Assembly (NCBI GenBank): GCA_020091685.1
Contig: CM034599.1
Coordinates: 24,303,922 to 24,367,921, forward strand
DNA from: Lutjanus erythropterus
Lineage: Eukaryota; Chordata; Actinopteri; Lutjaniformes; Lutjanidae
DNA length: 64,000 bases
Direction: 5' to 3'
The position numbers were made by a program, and so were the translations under genes. The notes beneath the pieces are model-generated. The model saw nothing but the letters and a program-made list of their open reading frames with translations. It had not been told where the DNA came from and did not search any database. Shown piece after piece: positions 47,811-59,719 of this stretch (the stretch's first letter is position 1; each line of letters begins with the position of its first letter).

Positions 47811-47812
47811 CT

Positions 47813-47842
47813 TGCATAACTGCAATGTATTGCAGTTATGCA
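47813..47842. other. Near-perfect 30-bp palindrome
   Basis: TGCATAACTGCAAT (47813-47826) is the exact reverse complement of ATTGCAGTTATGCA (47829-47842), with only GT between. A cruciform or strong hairpin could form. No run of T and no TIR context is seen. Confidence 0.95.
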
Positions 47843-49479
47843 GGAAGAGTGAAGCAGTCATCTAAGGTTCATGTTGTGCATATGTGCATTAAATAAAAAG
47901 GTAGTAGTAGTTGGTAGGTACCAACACTGAGACCAGTTTCGGGTAAATAGACAATGACCTCAGTCGTTTAAGAAGCATACAGGCAGACTGAAGACTCATG
48001 TAAGGAAAAAAGGGCATGAAGTGAATATAAATTAGAGGGAAAATATGTCAGGTGTAAAGGGAAAAGCAATTAGGGGGTGTTAGGGTTAAAACGTCTGTCA
48101 AACACAATGATGAAAGGACTGAGTAGAAGATGAGAGGAGCAAAGATAAGTGAAGGGAAGAAGACAGGAGGAGATTGAAAAAGGGGAGAGGAAGGGAGAGA
48201 ACACTGTCGGAAATAATTGTGGAACAGGATGTAGATGGGCCTAGACAACCAGCTTTCTGTGTGTGTGTGTGTAGACAACTGCTGATGGGTGAGAAAACAT
48301 AGGAAGTAAAATATAAAGTCATAGAGGACACTAGGGAGGAACTAGTTTGTCCCTCTTTCTCCTTCTCTTCTTCTCTCTATCACTTTGTCTTTCTTGGCTG
48401 ACTTCTTATAGCCTCCAATTAGTTTCACTGAGAAAAAAACCTACCTCTCTCTTCTGTCTGTCTATTAACATTTGTGTTGTGTGCTATTACATTAATATAA
48501 TTTAGTCCTCAGGGCCTGTTTCATCATCAAACCTCTCAACGTCTCAAACAGCTCAATTTAATTTCAAATAAATGGATTTCAAATATTTTATTGAACTAAG
48601 CTGCAATCATTCCCAATTTTAAAAGGTTAATATCCTAAACAGCCATTTTTCTTGGTTCAGTGTAGAACAAATTACTTTTATTGTCATTAATTATAGCAAT
48701 TATATACTCACGTGTCAGCAAAAGAAAATAATCTGTGGTAAGTGGGACATTTTAAGCAAGAAATAATGTTTGCTCTATGGCCACTTAAGGGCAGACATGA
48801 TTTGATAATGAATATGATATGTATGCCCTCTGTTTTATTCTCTCATTTTGTCTCTCTTTTTTCTTCATATACACACACACACGCATGCACACAAAATACT
48901 ATAGTCAAGGAGCTGCCAGTCAAACACAAATATCCCCTGTGCAATAATGCACCGGTATAAAAGCTGTCTGGCTACATAATTTGCTCTCTCCCTCTCTCAG
49001 ACAGTGAACCCCAATAAACTCTAATACCCACAATTCCCTCTGGCCTCATGTCATGCCTTATTGGCTGCCTAATTCACAGAAAGAAAGGGAAGAAGGGAGA
49101 GACAGGGAGCAGAAAAAGCTCCAAATTGCTTAAAAGCGATAGAAAGAAAAAGAGCTTATGGGAGAAAAATGATGCAGGACAGATAGAAAGAAATTAAAGG
49201 GGATCATCAAACCGTGAAGCACTCAGGGCACCGTGTGAGCACATCTAGCCAATCAAGTGCAGGCCAGCCAAAGGGGCCAGATTATGACTGGCTGGTAGAA
49301 ACAGGGTTATTGTTTGCCAATTAATGTCGGGGCATGATTGTTTGGCAGGCTTTCTCCCTCTATCTTGCTCTTCCACCCACTCCCCTTCCTCCTCCTCTCT
49401 TGTATTCCCTCTGGTTGAAAAGAGGAGAAGATGAGACAGTGATGATGAAAGTGAAAAATGGTGCCAACGTTGCAATGGT
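47843..49479. other. Non-coding stretch
   Basis: Purine-rich 48100-48230 and the pyrimidine-rich 48345-48380 and 49350-49420 explain the long frames. No gene or transposon recognised. Confidence 0.6.
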
Positions 49480-50120
49480 CCAGGTCTAAAGAGAAAAAGA
49501 AAGTGGGCCAACACTGACCGTGAGAGAGGTTGGGTTGGGGTCAGTTGTAATCCATAGTTTCTTAGCCGCCTCTGGAGGCCACTACTAGGACTACAACCTG
49601 TGAGAGTACTTCTGTTTTGGAAAGTTTCCCGAGGATTAGCTTTTTGCTGCACAGATACTAGAGTTTGCATTTTTTAAACATGCAGGATTTTAATTTGAAA
49701 GTTGTGGGTTTCAAAGAACCACAGACATGGCAGACAGGGAAAACATTTTCTTACACAGACCACGCTGTGATCGAATATTTTTTCCCTTCACTTTCCTCAT
49801 CATCCCACAGTTCCTCAGACAGACGTGATGCTATTTCAGCTGTATCTTTTCACATGAAAATATGGGGCTTAAAGGTACTATGCAAAGCAATATACCTGCA
49901 TTAATCACTCTTTATTACCAGTGTGTGAACAGACTGTAATGTGACCAACAAAATGAGACTTTCCTCAACTTTCTCAGTTGCCAATAAAATGAGCCTGCGG
50001 ACTCATTTTGATGGAAATAACTCAGGACACTTTTTTCTGAAAAATTCACGGGAGTGTCTCCTCAGCTCCCCTGGAGTGGCAACAGTGGACAACACTCACT
50101 AACATTTACTTAGAAAAGGG
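49480..50120. repeat. Probable repeat mosaic, left part
   Basis: GTTGTAATCCATAGTTTCTTAG (about 49547-49567), AAAGGTACTATGCAAAGC (49872-49888), GTGACCAACAAAATGAGACTTTCCTCA, GCCAATAAAATGAGCCTG and ACACTTTTTTCTGAAAAATTCACG with GAGTGTCTC occur in an order I recognise from fish repeats. No second copy lies in the window and the class is unknown. Confidence 0.4.
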
Positions 50121-50234
50121 GTCAGCTAATATCAACAAATGGCCAACATCCACCATAACAGAACCTTAACCTTGCGTACCTGATCTATCAACATAATGCT
50201 GCATGTCTTGTGCAAGCAGGAAGCTCTGGGGCTG

Positions 50235-50600
50235 AAGCCAGCGCCAAGTGCCATAAACTGCAGTTCTTTGAATGACCACTTGAGGGTGGCTCAAAAAGCA
50301 AGTCAAGCCCCATAGACTCCCATATTAAAATAAACATGTTTACAGCCTGTTACAAAAAACATTTGGGTTTAAAGTTATGCACAATTAAGGGTGTGCCTGC
50401 TTTGAGTGACAAGTGGGTACCGTCACAGGCGGGCCGGCCATTAGGTAGTTGCTTCATTTGGCCACCTCAGCTCCACTCACACTCCACCTCTTTGCCCATT
50501 TTTGGATTAGCCATGAGCCGACACAGCTCTTCAAAAAACACAGGGTGACCTCACATCAATGTAAAGGCGCTCCAACCAACCACAGCAGAAAGAACAATCT
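50235..50600 (+). repeat. Dispersed fish repeat (TAAACTGCAGTTC..GGGTGACCTCAC)
   Basis: ATAAACTGCAGTTCTTTGAATG, ACCACTTGAGGGTGGCTC, CAAGCCCCATAGACTCCCAT, AATAAACATGTTTACAGCC, AATTAAGGGTGTGCC, CTTTGAGTGACA, CTCTTTGCCCATTTTTGG follow the order of a very common fish interspersed repeat. The call rests on recognition, and the class is uncertain. Confidence 0.6.
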
Positions 50601-53215
50601 GTGCGCTGAAACATGGCAAAGCCAGAGGTACCGTTGCCCAAAATGAGTATGGGAACTTCACCCTTCAAATTCCTCAACATTTATTACTTTTTGTTTATAG
50701 GATTACAATAAAAATCCGCATCAGTTACTGTTTGTTTTGACAAATAACTATGTTGATCCTTTTACCATCAAGATCCTTTCAAAGACATCTTGGTACACAG
50801 CAGCCACAGCCATCTCTGTTATCAAAAGCACTGAAATAGATGGTACAAAAGAGTAAAACAGTCATCATGACATGTGGAATCCTTTCTCCAACCTTTGAAG
50901 TAGGTATTATTTGAGTCATGGCAATTTGAGTGATTTACTTAATGTCATGTGGTTATTTCAACTAACCCTTCGGCAGATAATGAGAGTGAAGTTTTCAAAG
51001 AGACATTGCCGCTGTTCAACAGATGTGGATACTTAGAAAATACTGTAGAAACAAAGGCTGCATCCTTTTCAGCCCTCTGCTGCGCTGCTTCTTGCATAAA
51101 TACTGGAATTCATTCCAAATCAAAATGTGACTCAAATGTGCGGTAGAGTAATCGGGGCAAGTATGCACAGCTGTGCCACTTTCCGTTGGCAGGAATTGGT
51201 TGTTACACCTGTTTTGCCTTGTAAACCAATGATTTGCTTAGTGAGGGTACTGGAACGGCGTATTAATAGTCTGTAAGGAGGTTCGGAAAAAGGGGGGAGT
51301 GAGTATTACTTCCCATCCCCAAGGAGAGCGGACAGCAGCGTGGAGGGATGATGCCAAGTATATGCTGCATCTGGAAGCAAGAGACAAGAACTGTGGGCAT
51401 TGGATGTTGAGTGTCTGCCAGCTGACAATTGTCTAGACCAAGACAGACGGAGGAGAGCCCTCCATCTACAATCTGCTGGCTTTCTGAGATTGTGAGCAGA
51501 ACAGAAGAATGCAGAGGAGAGATGAGGACGATGCCAAGCTCTGCTATGCCAACTGCTGGATACAGGAGCCTGTTGCATCAGCTGTGACTCAGTTCAGCAG
51601 CGTCTTGATATACTTATTCCAAATATGAACAAGGTTGCATGATGCATGTTAGTAAAAATATAACAGTTAGTCAGAACTAAATATGTAACACACATTTATC
51701 CTTTCCAGCAGCCAAGGTAGATAACTCAAAGCCAAAGAGATGCACACGCTGATGACTAAAATAAACTACTCTATAGAAGATGCACACATTTGAAGAGATT
51801 TTATTTTAGATTTGCAGAAGGAAATGTAGGTATTGCTGCTACTCAGTCTAAAATAGATGTTCTCCTTGTGTATAAAATTGACATTTTCCCTTGTGAACTG
51901 TTTTGTTTATTGTCTTACTTCTCTATGTCAATGTTTTAGTTTTTTATCTTCCTCTGCCTGTACTTATCTTTTTATTCTCACCACCTGCCTCTCACTCCTT
52001 CGCTTTCTCTTTCTGTGCTCATTCACTCATCTCCTGCTGCTGCCCTCCCACCTCTCCTTCAATCCTTTTTCACTCTATATTACTCTGTCTTTCACACACA
52101 CTTATGCCAGCCCTCCTAGCCCTCCCACGTATAATGAAGTTTCAATCAATCTCATTCTTTGCAACCTTAGCGTTATATAAGCCCATCTTCTGCCTAAGGT
52201 ATGGACAGTATGTATGTGTGTGTCTGTGTGTGTGTGTGTGTATACCTAGGGGTGATGTTCATATTCTTCTTCCATAAATCAACGTATGTTATTGCCTAAA
52301 GATCTGCAGGGAGCAATTAATTGCTTTATGCAAGTCACACACTTGAATGTTCACTCGACATACAGACCTACGAGCATGCGCACACACGCCTGTCAACTAT
52401 CTCAGTAAGAGCCACCGTCCTGCATTCATTAATAAGTCTTTATCAATAACTTAATCATAGTGGAGCAGTTAGCTTTGCCCTCACAAGTAAGGCAAAAATC
52501 TGACCACACACACACACACACATTTGCATTCAGGGCCCTAGCCACTTAAGTGTACCTCTCTATCAGAGTGGTAAATGTCACCGATAGAGGGAGGAGTGAA
52601 GAACCAGCAGTGTGTCTGTGCCTGCGTGTTGGTGTGTTTGTGTGTCAGAAGATAGAGAATGAAGTGAAGAGCTGGCAGACAGTACATAAAGGTTAATTAA
52701 TATGGAGACAACTAGCTAGCAGGGGCCTGCTATTACATGGATGGATTTTTAATACACAAACACACACTCAAACACAGGCCTGAATGAGGGGTCTCTCATC
52801 CAACACCTCTTCTGTTTATATCAGGACTGTTGTCCAGACAGATGCTAAAGTATTGGCAGAAACGTTGCACCAAAATGCATCACATAATTCAGTGTTTACT
52901 ACAATTCTCACGCTACCAAATCAACAACATTGACACAGCACCAGTTAAGCAGTATAAATATTGCTCTGCAGGGGCAGCAAACTGCAGTTTTCACTACAAA
53001 CAAACACGCATACTTGCACTCATACACAGAGGTTATTTTGTATGTGTGTGGGTGGTAGGTGTCTTACTGTGTGATTTAAAGTGCATATGTTGTAGGAGGT
53101 CAAGCTACATTTGCAATGGGAACACTGATACTTCTCTCACTGTTAATTTTCTGATATGTAAGGAATATTTATGCATCACAATGCGGAGGTTGAATCTGAC
53201 CATTTTTTGAGTGAT
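50601..53215. other. Non-coding stretch
   Basis: No gene is supported. The part from 51306 to 51600 is less AT-rich than its flanks and has a minus-strand frame, but no domain was recognised. The pyrimidine-rich 51930-52110 explains the two long forward frames there. Confidence 0.55.
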
Positions 53216-53248
53216 ATATATTTATATATATATATATATATATATATT
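53216..53248. repeat. (TA)n microsatellite
   Basis: TATATTTA followed by an uninterrupted TA run. Confidence 0.95.
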
Positions 53249-55110
53249 TCTGAAATACTTGTGCTCTTGTGTTTCTGTTTGCATAGGACTGTGGAGATAA
53301 GACATATGCAGCTATGTTTGAAGCACATTTGAACTGACAAGTGTGAATGCTGTATGGCAATTTGTTGAGATTATAGTATGGAATCTTATCTCCAATTGAA
53401 AAGGCGAGACGCCAATACTTTCGCTGCCTTGATGTAAAATTGTAATTTCAAACTTACATATATGCAACTCCGAAAACCAATTTACAATGTTTCTGATAAT
53501 CAAATGAATAATGGACATGTGTGTAATGCAGTGTCAGGCATTTAACTTTTAAACTGTAAGATGGTGAAAATAATTTCAGTGAAGAGCAAAATCCTGCAGT
53601 TGGGTGGATGGAAGCCAGACATCAAGGTTCGCCTTTCTTCAAGTGGTTTTCAATCCACAATGTACTTTTGAGAAGAATATTTTGTTCGTCTTCTGAAAAG
53701 CATACAAAATAGTATTTTGTCCATTTTTTTTTTAGCTTAAATGTACTTTTGTACTCGTTACGCAAGTCATCCATGCGTACCCCTTGGTTACCTGACCTGG
53801 AGCAGGATTCTACTCCTTTGGTCCCACAGTAATAGTATTTTATGTCAGGTGTCATAAATACTAAACACAACAAGCAGTCTGTGTAACAGGTTTGGAATTT
53901 AAGTTTTGGAAGTTAAGACAATAAAACTGAATTTTTGTTTTATGCATTGGGGAAATCACTTTGAAGGTTGACGAAATGATGGGGAGTCATTCAAACTTCC
54001 AGTTGACAAGAGTGTCTAGTCATGGCTAATACTGAACTGACTTGCCCATGGAAAAAGCAGACCTGAGTTTGAAAGAATGGCAGGGGTCTTGAAATTCAAC
54101 AACACAGAACAAGAGGGAAGCTGATTGCCTTCGAGTAAGTATATTGACACACCCAGGGTTAGCTTGGCAAGCAACTGAAAATATCTAAAATATAATCTTT
54201 TGCACACTGTCAGCATGTGAACACTTTTCAACACTGAACCATAATTTATAAAGTGCTGTCTTGCACAATAGCATCATCTGCCAATTCAGTCCTCTCTGTT
54301 AAGATGGATACTCTTAGGACTGACTCACAGCCTCCCCCTGAGTACATTACTCCTCTCTCATATCCACAAACACTAAAAAGACAAATACAGATGATGGACC
54401 GCCCATAAAAGTGTCCAACTAAGTTCACCGTACTCTCAAAATGCTAAAGGTCACAGTGAATTTAATGTTGGCAGCATAAAGTTGCGAAGAAGATGAAATC
54501 TATTACTGGCTATATTATAAGGATAAAATCCCTAAATTGGATCTGAAATGGATGAACCATTCAGCACTGGTGAGAAAATGAACCATTTCTGCCATCTAAA
54601 TTGCATCTGCTCAGCATGAAATATATCTTGTTTACCAAAGGACCATTTTTCACATGGGAATGGTCAGCTGGTAGGAGATGACGCTGGTGGTGAGTCATGG
54701 TGGACAAACACTGAAAATGAGAATACAAGCCAGTGTGAACTTGACTCTGTTAGTCTTTGAGGCACAGAGAAGTTAGGCAATGCATTTTAGCTGGTCTAAT
54801 GAGTACCGCTTCCTGCATGGTCAAACAGTAATGACCATGTCGGTGATTCAGGAGGAAATTGTATTTTGTATCCTATTTGATTGCTTCACCTTGCAGAAAT
54901 CTATCCACCCCATAATCAATGTAACAGTTCTTTCATGCAGTATTTTGTTACACAATGTGGAAATATTAATTTTGAAAAAAAAAAAAACAAAAACTGCTTC
55001 ACATTTTGATTTCAAGCACTTTGTTTTTTTTCTCCTATTTTGTAGGAATCCATAGGGATTAAGGTCATTAATAAGTTAACAGGATATTGAGAACCAACTG
55101 TATATAAGCA
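53249..55110. other. Non-coding stretch
   Basis: No gene is supported. A minus-strand frame at 53622-53873 has no recognisable domain. A 12-bp A run lies at about 54975-54987. Confidence 0.6.
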
Positions 55111-55121
55111 TTAAAATATAC

Positions 55122-55287
55122 GGTAACACATCATTTGTAGGGGTGTGCATAACACTGTCATAACCATATAATGACACCTCGCATGGGCGCAAAGACTGTT
55201 TATGACTGTTGTCATAAAAAATCATTCAGTAAATTTTGGCATCTGAAGCAAAGTTGACATGTATAGAGCTTCATACAAAGTGTTACC
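55122..55287. mobile_element. Short inverted-repeat element (MITE) with GGTAACAC ends
   Basis: The left end GGTAACACATC and right end CAAAGTGTTACC are inverted copies (GGTAACAC). The flanks aaatatac (55114-55121) and aaatgtat (55288-55295) agree at 6 of 8 positions, with both differences being transitions, so an 8-bp target duplication is plausible. The interior, GGGGTGTGCATAACACTG, TCATAACCATATAATGACACC, TTTATGACTGTTGTCAT, matches a fish family seen often. 166 bp, no coding capacity. Confidence 0.75.
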
Positions 55288-55361
55288 AAATGTATTCAGT
55301 CACTATACTAAATGTGAAATCCCTTTAAATGTCCTTCTTGTAATGAAACCATCATCTTGGG

Positions 55362-55385
55362 TTTTTTTTTTTTTTTTTTTTTTTT
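55362..55385. repeat. Poly-T tract, 24 bp
   Basis: Uninterrupted T run after CATCTTGGG. Confidence 0.95.
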
Positions 55386-56815
55386 CGGTCCTGCCCCGTT
55401 ATTCCTCACAGGTCTCACTCTCACATGCTCTGTGATAAATGGGGCTACAGGTTGACAGGTGAAAGCTGTTTCTGTCGCAATGTGAAATCCAATTCTTCAC
55501 TGAGGTAGTGCTGCCAAACACATAACACACATTGCCACAGTATATACACTTACATATAATCTATTCTTTTTTCTTTTTTTTTCTCAGTTGGATGTTCGGT
55601 TTCATCTTGGATAGCTTACCATCAAAAGGTTGTGTCGGGCTGTATTCTCAAAATGTCACAAAACAGACAAGTTTTGTACCTTTCGGAGGCTGTAAAGCAT
55701 AAAGCTGGCAGGGGCTTGGCAGCGATGGTTTATTAGAGACATATGAAAAGGGGACGGCGATGCCTCTTCTTCTTGACACTTTGTACTAATTTGCAGGATT
55801 CATCTCCCCTGTTTGCTGTGGCTCCCTCTTTGTTTGTCATCCCTCTCTCTCATTTATTTTCAGGTCGCCTTTTCTCTTCATGTGGCTCTCCTATGCATTT
55901 TCCACACTGTTTTTAAATAAGATTATATTCTCATGGTGTGCACAATACACCCGCAACAACACACAGGTTTGTTTATCTTTTAAACCAATTGAATAAGTTA
56001 GTTAGTTGTGTTGTGTTACAAAAACAATGGTTTGTACCAATGACCAATAACCAGACATAATTAGTTACTTAACCAGCCTTTAGCAATGGTAACCAGCTGA
56101 GTACCACTGCATTTGACCAGTCTCTTAAACTAGACAAATATACCCTAATATCCTAAAATACTCTCAACTGTCACTGGTACAAGTTAAAGATCCTCTGTAA
56201 GTACAGCCTTATGCTGGCTGCTGCTTCATACTGTACTAGAAAAATAAACAGTTGATACAAGATTGTTATCTGCCGAAGCAGCCATCCAACAAGAGCAAAA
56301 ACAAACTACCATCCAGTTACTACCCAGTAAAGATTAGATTAGTCACAAAAGAAGCCAAGGCACGACCACACAGCAGGCTGTGAATGCACTGCCTCTCATA
56401 TAGCTACCTAGAGTCTGCAAATCAGCCAGCAAACCAGCCAGTCAATAAAAGACAGACAAGCCAAGCAATCAGTGAGCCAGGCAGTTCCCTATCCTGTAAA
56501 GATTGTATTAGTCACAGGAGGCATGGCTTCAGCAAATCCACTGTAACAGCTGCCCTCCAAGTTGGTAATGTCAGAAATATCCTGAAGTTCCAGAGAAGCT
56601 GACACCTTGTCCCAAATCAACCTTTTCACTTGAGTAAAAATAGCCAATAATGGCTCAAAGAATAGTACAGTATTCTTGAACTGCTGGAGGAAATAAGGAG
56701 GTGACACAGAGAAAGAAACACAAATAAAGAGACAAAACAACCTGAGAGATGAGATGAAAACATCCAGACTTGAAGTATGAACTTTCAGTGCTTGTATCTT
56801 CCTTTAACCTTTACT
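55386..56815. other. Non-coding stretch
   Basis: No gene or RNA recognised. The part from 56405 to 56490 has short degenerate CCAGCAAACCAGCCAG-type repeats. Confidence 0.6.
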
Positions 56816-56879
56816 TGCATATTACATTGATGTTCCACATATATGTTCCTTGTGAATTTGGTTTTCCAAATTTACTTTA

Positions 56880-57080
56880 CCTACTTCAGTGCTATTTTTA
56901 CATACTTTATTCCATTTTATTGCATATTTTGTTTTATTAGATTCTAATAAGATAAGATAATTGAATATTTGTTTATATATTTTCCATGTGTGTAACATGG
57001 CAGAGGCTAACACTGTATTTATTGATTTATGGCATTGCATGCCATAAATTTAAAATGACAATAAAATCCTTTCTAAACCT
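56880..57080 (+). repeat. Possible LINE 3'-UTR-like tail with hairpin
   Basis: AT-rich sequence with an 11-bp hairpin, ATTTATGGCAT (57025-57035) and ATGCCATAAAT (57039-57049) around TGC, followed by AAAATGACAATAAAATCC. The 'TGACAATAAA' ending is common at fish LINE 3' ends. No coding part is visible upstream, so this is tentative. Confidence 0.3.
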
Positions 57081-57765
57081 GTATCCTTACTGGACAAGGG
57101 ATAAAATTGAAATCATAATATGTCACAAACACATCTGTTAGCCACAACCAAAGGGTCATATTTAGACGGTACATGCTTTAGCATAAAACCTATTTCAATG
57201 ATATTGAGACAAAATGCTTTAAATCCCCTTTACTTAAATCTGAACAGTAGCTATATAATTATATTATTGTGCAAAATAAATCTGCAATGGAACCGAATGT
57301 ACTTCAAGTGACATATTTCATTAATACCATACTGTATATTCCCAGTAAAGCACAAAGCCAATTTGAAATGAAAAGTTCACGCAAATGTCAGAAGTCATCT
57401 TAAATTCATTTTCAGTGAATTATCTCACAGCTGAACATCACAGGAAACATTGCAGATCAGCTACAGAATTCATAACAGAGAAGAATTATAATCTATAATG
57501 GATTCCATGCTCAATTATTATTTCTTATGCAAGAGGAAATGGAATTGGTTAGATAAACCATTTTTAGAAACCAAACACCCTAAATTAGCCACTTTGAAGG
57601 TTTAGTTGAGACATTTCCTTTATTTTTTTCTCAAATGCTGGATTCAGCATCTCACTTCAAATTGTTTTGGATTGTGACCCAACAAAATTGTGAATAAAAG
57701 GAATTTCCTTCATAGGCTGTCTAGGCTCATCCTGAGGGGCAGTGTGACACATCCAGGAGAAGCTC
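57081..57765. other. Non-coding stretch
   Basis: Nothing recognisable. Confidence 0.6.
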
Positions 57766-57769
57766 ACTG

Positions 57770-57965
57770 CTCTTTGATTCTGAAAGGAGCCTTTTGAGGT
57801 GGTTTCATGCATCTGATTAGGATGCCTCCTGGACACTTCCCTGTTTAGGTATTTCGGGCACGTCCAACTGGGAGGAGAACCTGGAGCAAACCCAGAACAT
57901 GCTGGAGGGATTACATATTCCATCTGACCAGGGGATCAGGGGATCCTGCAGGAGGAGCTGGAGGC
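57770..57965 (+). pseudogene. 3' end of a fish LINE (HLIRMPPG segment)
   Basis: AGCCTTTTGAGGTGGTTTCATG, CATCTGATTAGGATGCCTCC, TGGACACTTCCCTG, TTTCGGGCACGTCC, AACTGGGAGGAGAACC, AGAACATGCTGGAGGGATTACAT, GGAGGAGCTGGAGG follow, base for base in many places, the abundant fish segment encoding a 'HLIRMPPGRLP' peptide near the C terminus of a non-LTR element. Here HLIRMPPGHFP can be read, after which the frame decays. Both ends are truncated. Confidence 0.65.
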
Positions 57966-57969
57966 GACT

Positions 57970-59125
57970 GGATAGCCAGTGAGACAAAGAGACCCCAGAT
58001 ACATCTCTCAGGATTCTGGGAACAAATTGATGCTACAACACGAGCAGAAAAACTTGGTATGAAGCTATGTTTCAGTCGTGTTTGGTAACACTTTGAATAT
58101 AAAGAAACACACTGCTTCCAGCTAATTCACTCAGAAACTGCCCTACATGCTCTGCTGAGTATCAGCTAACTTACTTACAAATATTCATGGGTAGTGATGG
58201 TAAGGTTAAATCTTTTGGTGATTTCTAGATGCCAAACCACAAACACCAATGAAATATTCTTTTTTCTGTGGCACTCTTTATAGAACACCCAAGCAAGATG
58301 AGTAATGACAGAATAAAGTAGAATCTAATCAGTCTTTTTCTTATGTCTTTCTCACCTCACTTTTACAACGTCACCCTGCAGTAACAGGTCATTCTACTGT
58401 AAGTACTTTTCCTTCTATCTATAGCTCACTTCTCCCTTGCACCTTTATGTTTTCACCTAACTGTCATGCATTTTGATCAGTTATCATGTATGCACCACTT
58501 GCAGAGTTTCATTTACACACAATCAATCACCAAAGAAAAAACATGATTTTTGGCATTATACACAGATAATATTTTGAGGAAATACAGATGGGCAATTTTG
58601 CCGTCAGCCAGGAGAAAAATTACAATCTGAGATAACATCTAAGTGGATAACAACAAAGAGAGCTACGAAGAACAAACCAGACCATCTGTTCCCCGCCTTA
58701 CAACCATCTTGTGGCGTATTGATGATTACAATACAACCTGAGCTGAAATAGAAGATAAATTATTTAATAAATCTGGTCAAAGCTGAGCTCGGCTTGTTTT
58801 TTAACAAGCTGTCTTTTTGACAGTTGCCAGATGATACTGCTTTGCAAGAGTCATGTTGTTGTCTCACAGATAATTGCCATGGGTCTATTAACGGGCACAG
58901 ACACCTGAACACACAATAACACACAACTTATTTACTATTTGTCCATCTCATATATCTGACAGGTTGGTGACATTTTTAATCAGAGGACGGTTATTAATAA
59001 TATTAACTTGCATACTTTTACTTAGTTAATGCAAATTTCCTCTGTTTTGCTTGATTGAAAGTTGCAAATGCAAACAAAGTTACAGTGACAGAAGGTCAAG
59101 AAACATATCTGTAAAAGTTAAGTAT
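57970..59125. other. Non-coding stretch
   Basis: Nothing recognisable. Confidence 0.6.
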
Positions 59126-59129
59126 ATAC

Positions 59130-59690
59130 TGTTGTAGTTGTTACTTGTAACCCCTGGATCTATATATCAGCATTAACAGGAATTTTGACCCTTTGTTCTC
59201 CGTGTGTGGGTTGTACACATCTCGTATTCAATACACTCACCAGTTTTAACCAATTTTATCAGCCAAGGCAAGTTGAGAGATTCAGTGTTGAATATGAAAT
59301 TATACTGAAACACAATGTCAGAAACCTTTGGTAGTTCTAACTGACGTTAACACTTATTTCAGAGGGAGGAATTTGAACTTAGTGTTCAGAAATTTGGAGT
59401 ATTTGTACTTTCAAGATTTAACTTGTAGATTTCAAGAAGGCTGGTGTAGTTGTTATTTGGAGGCCACTTTATTGACTTTGTGGATTTAATACACAGGCCA
59501 GTTTTAACCAGTCTTATCAGCTAAGACAAGTTAAGAGATTCAGTGTTGAATATGGAATTATACTGAAAAAAAATGCCAGAAAATTTTAGTATTTCTAACT
59601 GGTGTTGCTTTCAGATGCAGCATTTTGCACCTTCAACACTTGACTTTAAGATTAAAAGATGAAACTGTTGAAGTTATTTGGAGGCTGCTT
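59130..59690 (+). repeat. Degenerate tandem duplication, about 220-260 bp period
   Basis: Two long matching stretches: GTTTTAACCAATTTTATCAGC at 59243 and GTTTTAACCAGTCTTATCAGC at 59501, each followed by AAGACAAGTT/AAGGCAAGTT, AGAGATTCAGTGTTGAATATG, AATTATACTGAAA and TTCTAACTG. A second landmark, GTTATTTGGAGGC, occurs at 59452 and 59673, with a weaker GTAGTTGTTACTTG at 59135. The offsets are 258 and 221 bp, so indels have accumulated since the duplication. Confidence 0.85.
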
Positions 59691-59719
59691 CATGAACTTT
59701 AACATAATAACTTTTTAAA

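Noticed and set aside
49245-49670. 141-codon minus-strand frame
   Set aside because: Spans purine-rich sequence and part of a probable repeat; no recognisable domain or splice structure.
51306-51578. 90-codon minus-strand frame in a less AT-rich patch
   Set aside because: No domain, no splice signals and no match to any family I know; kept only as a remark in the block description.
51857-52277. Two overlapping forward frames of 107 and 124 codons resembling membrane peptides
   Set aside because: Hydrophobic character comes from a pyrimidine-rich tract; one frame ends in a TG repeat.
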